Origin: Auxenochlorella pyrenoidosa | Lineage: Eukaryota > Chlorophyta > Trebouxiophyceae > Chlorellales > Chlorellaceae | DNA: 11,209 nucleotides | Assembly: GCA_001430745.1 (NCBI GenBank) | Contig: KQ482018.1 | Location: forward strand, 1,112,036 to 1,123,244 | Reading direction: 5' to 3' | In this document: positions 6,225-11,209 of the stretch, piece after piece | How the letters are laid out: the number at the start of each line of letters is the position of its first letter | Numbering within the stretch: the first letter of the stretch is position 1 | Program-made: the position numbers and the translations under genes | Notes under the pieces: model-generated | What the model was told of the DNA's origin: nothing | Databases searched by the model: none | What the model saw: only the letters and a program-made list of their open reading frames with translations

Positions 6225-8525
6225 CTACGACTGCGGCTGCTCCTGCTGCGCCACCTGCAGCGGCTCGCCCGCCGCCGCCGCTGCCGCCGCCGCCGCCGCC
6301 GTGGCCAGCGCCGCCGCCTCCTCGGGGGTCTTGCCTTCCAGGGCAGAGGGGTCCAGGGTGGGGATGGCGAAGCCAGCGCCCAGCATGGCGCCGCCGTTGA
6401 CCTGCGCACGCGCGGGGCAGGGGCGCCAGGGCCAGTTGCACAGTGGGGGGAGGAAGGTCGCCTAGGCGGGAGCGGGACAGCCCCTCTCCTGAGTGCCGGC
6501 CTGCCGGCCCACTGCCCGGGGCTAGGGCCAGGCTTCACCTGCATCGCCTGCGCCATGGCGGCGGCCATGCTCTGCATGTCCTGGGCCTGCTTGGCCTGGT
6601 CGCCCTGAAGGGGCGCAGGAGAAGAGAGGCAGTAGAGGTTGGGACGTGCAGGAGGCGCTGCTTCACCCCTGCGCTGCGACACCCAGTCGCTTGGTCTGCA
6701 CCCAGCGCTCCTCCCTGCGGTGCGATGTGCAAGAAACCAAGCCGGGGCTGCCAAAACCAGCTGCAGCAGCGGCGCCGCCGCTCACCGCGCCGCCCAGCGT
6801 CTGCATGGCGCCAAACGCCGACATGGACAGCTTGGCGTTGAGGATCTCGATCTGCGCCACCAGCTGCATCTTCTCCTCCTTCAGCCGCGCGTTCTCTGCG
6901 GGGCAGCCGGCGTGGAGGGGGGGCCGCAGCTGGGCAGAGAGGGACTGCAGGGAGGCGGGCTGCGGCACACAGCCGCTGCGCACTAAGGGGCCCAGCCTGG
7001 GGGAGCGCCGCGGCCGCCTGTCGAGCACCATGCGCTGCCAGGCTTGGCTCCCCCGCCACGAGACCTTGAGGAACTATACAGCGGCTAGGGACTAGAGGGC
7101 GGGAGGCGCGGCGAAGACCTGAACCCAGCGGCCCCCCCTGCTGCCGCGCCCACCTGTCGCCAGCTCCTTGACCCTCTGCGCCAGCTGCTCGCACTCGGCC
7201 TGCTTGCGCAGGCGCGAGCGGCGCGCCGACTCGCGGTTCGACTGCTTGCGCCGCAGCCGCTTCAGCTCGCGCTCATCCGTGATGCCGTGCTGTGGGCGGC
7301 CGGCGGGGGGGGGCGGGGAAGGGGGGGCTTGTCAGGCGCAGGGCAGGCAGGCAGTGCTTGGACGGACGGGTGGAAGGGAAGGCGCGAGGGTTGGGAGCGA
7401 CGGCAGCATGTAAGTGCGGCCGCTGGCTGCCGGGAAGAGTGGGAACTGGGCGCGCGTGCAAGAACGAAGCTGTCAAGGGGCATAAGCACAGCAGCAGGGA
7501 GGCAAGGAGGCAGGCCAGGCTGGCGGCCGCACACGCCAGGCTGGCAAGGCTGCTGCGCTGGCAGGCGCCAGCGCTGCGGTTGGGGGGCTGCGCTGCTTCC
7601 ACCCCCCCCGGGCAGGCGTCCGCCTGCGCCGCACCCACCGCGTACTCCCCCGCCGCCAGCAGCTGCTGCTGCTCCGCGGTGGTCAGCTTGGAGAGGTCGA
7701 GCTGGGAGCCTGTGGTGGTCATGCCGCCCGCCGCGCCGTTGAGCGCCCACATGCCCTCGATGCTCTGCTGCATCGCCGCCGCCGCCGGGTTGATGACGCC
7801 CGGCACGCCCGGCTTGGTGCCCGCCGCGCTGGCTAGCATGGCCAGGGCCGTGCTGGTGGACTTGGCGTCCGCGTCGCCCTTCTTGCGGGCGGCGCCGCGC
7901 GTGGCGCGCCGGCGCTTGGGCCGCCCGCCCTCCTTGCCGCTGCTGTAGTCGTCCTCATCATCCTCGCCGGCATCGTCCTCGGTGTCGTCGTCCTGCCGGG
8001 CAAACGACAAGGCCGGACGAGAGAGGGCCGCGAGTGGGCAGGGACGGGGGGCGCAGACGAGGCGCGAGCTGGCGGCGCGCCACGTGTCGCTCACGTGCCG
8101 AGCGGCCGCGCGCGGCGCCGCCGGCGGGCCGTTCAGCGAGGCGCCCGCCCCCCGCTCACCTCTCCACCTTCCTCCCCGTCTGCTTTGCCTCCCTCGCCCT
8201 CTGCGACCCCAAAGGCTCCACCCATCATTCCGGGCAGCATAAAGGCCCCGTAGGGCAGGAAGGGCGCCTGCGGGGGTTTCAGAGGGGCCCAGGAGCGCTG
8301 CGGGGTCAGCAAGGGGACGCCAGGTGGCCTGCCACGTCCTCTGGGCGCCATCCCTGCGAGTTTGCGCACCCCTTGTCCCGCGAAGGCCGCCATGGGGAAG
8401 CCTGCCATGCCAGGCAGCACTCCTTGCTTCATGAGGGCCTCCCAGGCCTGCTGAGAGGCCTCATCTCCCCCGGCCGCTGCAGCTGCTTCAGTGCCGGGTT
8501 GGACGGGTGCGGCCTGCTCCGACAT
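6225..8525 (-). CDS. GBF-type bZIP transcription factor (G-box binding)
   Basis: Predicted nuclear factor that dimerises and binds ACGT-core (G-box) DNA. Exons: 8525-8160, 7992-7639, 7289-7154, 6895-6786, 6604-6539, 6401-6225 (402 residues; 368 if 8369-8268 is spliced as a candidate extra intron). The N-terminus holds a Pro/Gly/Met-rich segment ([15 protein letters not shown]) like the activation region of plant GBFs, followed by an acidic run and a basic RPKRRR patch. Residues about 245-310 form the b[22 protein letters not shown] has the N-x7-R signature (N258, R266), then Leu at 276, 283, 290, 297 and 304 in exact heptads. An intron splits the zipper at Glu286. The tail has about ten Ala and a Gln-rich end. 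The ATG at 8525 has ACC before it, a good context. Family is firm; targets are unknown. Confidence 0.93.
6267..6302 (-). repeat. GCG/GCC trinucleotide tract coding poly-Ala
   Basis: A near-perfect run of GCG codons (one GCA) in the last bZIP exon encodes about ten consecutive Ala just before the Gln-rich C-terminus. It is a likely length-variable microsatellite. A similar but shorter poly-Ala tract lies in Pus3 exon 1 around 2770-2815. Confidence 0.6.
8081..8097. promoter_or_regulatory. Pair of G-box palindromes in bZIP intron 1
   Basis: CACGTG occurs at 8081-8086 and again at 8092-8097, 11 bp apart start to start, so both face about the same side of the helix. They lie inside the first intron (8159-7993) of the GBF-type bZIP gene, whose product is expected to bind exactly this hexamer. 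The only other CACGTG I found in the window (10324-10329) lies in a coding exon of the dehydrogenase. Autoregulation is inferred. Confidence 0.5.
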
Positions 8526-9015
8526 GGTTTATTGCTTTGTCGGAGGCCAGATCGGCCCCTTTGGTCGACCAGTGTTTGTGTGTCACCGTGGCATGGCACG
8601 ACCCAGCAGGGCTCCGCTCGCCTGCATCTTCAGCGTTTGGTTTCCCTTTCTGGCAGTGACCCTCCCGCAACAGTCATCCGTCCGTTCAAGCCGTGGGGGC
8701 AGAACAAAGCTGAAGCTCTGCCGCTGCCGCCCCACTTGACCGATCGACCATAGCCGCGTAGTCAGCTCTCAGTCCAGCACATGTGCCTCCAGAGGGTAAA
8801 TAAGTCAACCACTTGGGCAGGACGAGGAGAATGGACTCCTCATTGTCGACGGAGACGCTATCCAGGGGGGCAGCTGATGCTACGGCAACAGGTACTGCAG
8901 CCAACAGGGCGCCAGCTCAGCCATGCGGCCGCCGTTAGCTTACCGCTTCACATCCCACACCCTCAACCACTCCCATCCCGCGGCTCCCCAATTCAGACCC
9001 CAAACGGATCACTAA

Positions 9016-9049
9016 TTTTCGTTCTGTTTACTGCAAATCTAAACGAAAA
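9016..9049. repeat. Inverted repeat in an AT-rich patch
   Basis: TTTTCGTT at 9016-9023 and AACGAAAA at 9042-9049 are exact inverted copies separated by 18 bases. They could form an 8-bp stem, or a dyad for a DNA-binding protein. The patch lies between the dehydrogenase 3' end and the bZIP promoter. Its role is unknown. Confidence 0.35.
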
Positions 9050-9101
9050 AAAGCCTTCCCTGCCCAGCCCAGTGCTGGCTCCGCGGACTCCTGATCTCAT
9101 T

Positions 9102-9119
9102 GATCGACTAATGATCGAC
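9102..9119 (+). repeat. Tandem TGATCGAC motif
   Basis: GATCGAC occurs at 9102-9108 and 9113-9119 (11-bp period) and once more at 8742-8748, all upstream of the bZIP start. The count is direct; function is unknown and chance is possible. Confidence 0.3.
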
Positions 9120-9446
9120 CCTTGAAGAGTTCACAAGCAAAGGTGGCAGGAGTCAAAAGCATGAGAGATGGCAGGGTTCGATGTACTTCTGTTGGTGGCA
9201 GTGCAAATGCGAGCAGAGAGCGGGAGGCGTAGGGCCGACAGGGATCCCAACATCCACCAGTCACCAAAAGCTTGCAGCAGTCACAGGGAGCGCAAAATGC
9301 AGCGCATGCATTCTGGCTGGGCAAAAAAATACATGGAACGGAAGCAGGGGGTTCGTGCGTGTCCCGTCAGAGCGTCTGGCTAAGGGCGGCTTCCAGCAGC
9401 CGAGGCGGCTGGAATCCAACGAGTGGCAGCCTCGTTCTGGCGCGCA

Positions 9447-11209
9447 TCACGCTGCGCCGCCAGCAGCGGCAGCACCCAGCGCCAGCCTGCTCAGATCGTC
9501 GGCCGAGGCGTCTGCCGGCCCCGCCACATGCACCTGGGCAGCCGCCTTGTAGTCCACAATGCTGGAGGGCGGCAGCTGCCCATTCACGATGCGGTTCACT
9601 GCGGGCAGGGGGCGCAAGACGCGATTGGCAAACAGACATGTCAACGTGCAAAGGGGGCTCACAGCGGCGGCTTACACGGCCTGTCCCCTCCGCCTGGCAG
9701 GTGGCGGCTGCTGCTCCAGTCCACCTGCTGGGGTGCAGCTGCGGCCTGCTCCGCCCTGCAACCTGGGGTCTTGTCGGGTGCATGCACCGGGCACCCCCCA
9801 TCCCAGCCCTGCCGTTGCGCACAGCCGGGAGGTGCCTTGCAGCATGGGTTGCAGGCACCCCACTGCAGCGCACTACAGCGCACACTGAGCCTGCTGCGGC
9901 CCCCGCCGGGCAGCACCCAACCCACCCGTGGTGAACAGCGGGTAGTCGCGCTCCCAGCCGCGGCGCTGCAGGATGGCCTGCACCTCGTCAGACGTCAGCA
10001 CGCCCTGCAGCTTCTGACCGCCCAGCAGGCGCGCCTGCGCAGCAGGGGGGCGAGGGGGCAATGGCGGGTTTGCAGCAGAGGGGCGCTGCAGGCCCACACC
10101 AACGCACTGGCAGGGCAAAGCCTGCGGGAAGCATTGATGCCCGCCTGGGGGAGCAAGCAGGGTCGGGCGTCCTGCCGGCACCCAGGGGGCGCGGCCGGCC
10201 CGTCCGCCGCCGGCATTGGCGGCCCGGCCACGCCTCACCTCGAGCTCCCCAAAGCTCTCTGGCTTGCCCGCCTGCACCGCCGCCACATACTCCTTGGCAA
10301 CCAGCCGGTTGCGCCCGCCGTAGCACGTGGCTGCGGTTTGGGGGCGAGGCGTGGAGGGGGAGGGCATGGCTGGCAGCTGCGCCCTGATTTGGGCCACAGC
10401 GCATGCAAAAACGGCACACAGGTGCCGGCCACGCTGCATGCGGCTGCTTGGGGGGAGGGTGAACAAGGGCAGGGCCTCCTGGCAGGCGTGCAGGGAAGGG
10501 CAAGGAGGCCAGGCACCCACCAATCAGGTCGGCCACGCCGCAGCTCTCAAAAAAGGTCTCGTCGCGCACCTGCCGGGCACAGAGGGCAGGGCGGGGACTA
10601 GTCTGTGGGTCGGCGTGCTCCAGGATCAGTCATGTGGAGCGCTGGGTGCAGCGCCTGCAACCCTGCCGCCTGCACGCCCTGTGCGCACCCGACGCCCATC
10701 TGTGGGGTGCACTGCCCCTCGAGGCCAGCCCCAGCCATCCCGTGCTGTGCGGCCAAGCCGGCGGCTCAGCAAACAACAGGGCAAGCTGGCATCAGGCCCA
10801 CGCAGCCGCGCTCACCGTGGGGTAGAGAGCCTTTGCAAAGCGCCGCATCTCGTTGAGGCCTGCCCGCATGATGGCGGCCTTGGTGTTGGGGCCTGGGCGG
10901 GGGCAGCAGGCCGGGGGGGTGGGTGGGGGCTGGCACCAGGCGGCAGCGGAGCCTGCCAGCTCGCAGGCTGGTGCTGCGCCACGACCTCGCCTCGCATGGG
11001 GCCCCGCTTCGCACGCCTGCGCCCCCCTGGGGCTGCTTACCTGCGCCTGGGGGGCGCCCCCATGCAAGAGCGCCGCCGTCTGGCTCGCCCACACCTGCTT
11101 CCCCCCTCCAACACCCTTCATCCCCCCCGCCCCCCCCCCGCCCCACCCCCCCCCACCCCAGCCGCCCACCAAAGCCCAGCCCCTCCACAAAGCCGGCCGC
11201 CAGCGCCAC
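9447..11209 (-). CDS. NAD-dependent glycerol-3-phosphate dehydrogenase, C-terminal part (5' partial)
   Basis: Interconverts dihydroxyacetone phosphate and glycerol 3-phosphate with NAD(H), feeding glycerolipid synthesis and, in algae, glycerol for osmotic balance. Exons visible: 11209-11170, 10892-10816, 10569-10521, 10330-10239, 10034-9926, 9598-9447 (TGA at 9449-9447), giving 172 residues. All joins are GT-AG and keep frame. Order: VALAAGFVEGLGFGPNTKAA, then MRRFAKALYPTVRDETFF, ESCGVADLIATCYGGRNR (the Asp, Thr and Arg of the substrate pocket), GGQKLQGVLTSDEV and DYPLFTTVNRI. The tail is about 25 residues longer than in animal enzymes and ends Ala/Gly-rich, with no peroxisomal SKL. The Rossmann NAD domain, and any plastid transit peptide or fused phosphatase domain as in some algal GPDs, would lie past the right edge. 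Identity is firm; isoform and compartment are unknown. Confidence 0.93.
11122..11159 (-). other. G-rich tract at a dehydrogenase intron donor
   Basis: Sense-strand G runs of 4, 9, 4, 10 and 7, separated by single bases, begin eight bases after the donor GT at 11169-11168. The tract is quadruplex-prone and also a likely sequencing or assembly trouble spot. Confidence 0.55.

Larger units (their letters stand above)
8526..9446. other. Intergenic: bZIP promoter and dehydrogenase 3' UTR
   Basis: This 921-base stretch lies between the bZIP start codon and the dehydrogenase stop codon; both genes run leftwards. I see no convincing gene. It is less GC-rich than its surroundings, with an A/T-rich patch at 9000-9052 that contains an inverted repeat, and three GATCGAC heptamers (8742, 9102, 9113). 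No TTACA (minus-strand TGTAA) occurs near the dehydrogenase stop, so its poly(A) site is undefined. Confidence 0.55.

Noticed and set aside
7945..7960. TCATCATCC as a possible antisense snoRNA C box (TGATGA)
   Set aside because: It lies in a coding exon for an acidic Asp/Glu run of the bZIP. No paired D box or terminal stem is seen.
8781..9125. Plus-strand 114-codon open frame between the bZIP and dehydrogenase genes
   Set aside because: No domain, ordinary low-complexity content, and located in a UTR/promoter region. No evidence that it is coding.
9862..9886. Short tandem CAGCGCACTA/CAGCGCACAC in a dehydrogenase intron
   Set aside because: Only two imperfect 10-base units; too short to treat as a meaningful repeat.
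10324..10329. Third CACGTG as a regulatory G-box
   Set aside because: It encodes part of the conserved ATCYGG motif in the dehydrogenase, so codon constraint explains it.

Overview
This window looks like nuclear DNA of a GC-rich unicellular green alga, most likely Chlorophyta in or near the Chlorella-type Trebouxiophyceae. The signs are short exons of about 50-370 bases cut by spliceosomal GT-AG introns of about 110-330 bases, Ala/Gly/Pro-rich low-complexity insertions, very high GC in exons and introns alike, and a plant-type G-box-binding bZIP factor. The lineage is inferred from protein character and gene structure, not from a database search. I see no mobile element, rRNA, tRNA, CRISPR array or bacterial operon.

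Layout. (1) Minus strand, 2994 down to the left edge: a tRNA pseudouridine 38/39 synthase (Pus3/Deg1 family) in eight visible exons, its 3' end off the window. (2) A short divergent spacer, 2995-3335, with the likely promoters of genes 1 and 2. (3) Plus strand, 3336-5454: a SUN-domain inner nuclear envelope protein, with a probable GC-AG intron. (4) A convergent, mostly featureless 3' spacer, 5455-6224. (5) Minus strand, 8525 down to 6225: a GBF-type bZIP transcription factor in six exons with a complete basic region and five-heptad zipper. Two G-box palindromes lie in its own first intron. (6) A spacer, 8526-9446, holding the bZIP promoter and the 3' UTR of the next gene. (7) Minus strand, right edge down to 9447: the C-terminal part of an NAD-dependent glycerol-3-phosphate dehydrogenase in six exons, its N-terminal part off the window.

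Exon joins were read by eye from splice consensus, phase and family conservation, and all joins keep frame. The four genes belong to unrelated housekeeping or regulatory pathways (tRNA modification, nuclear envelope-cytoskeleton linkage, transcription, glycerol/glycerolipid metabolism), so no shared pathway is implied beyond possible co-regulation of the head-to-head pair. I do not see an undescribed system. The interesting signals are regulatory and at the RNA level: alternative starts with a tiny overlapping uORF on the Pus3 gene, the intronic G-box pair in the GBF gene, G-quadruplex-like tracts just inside several 5' splice sites, homopolymeric C polypyrimidine tracts, and two stop-free introns of 3n length.
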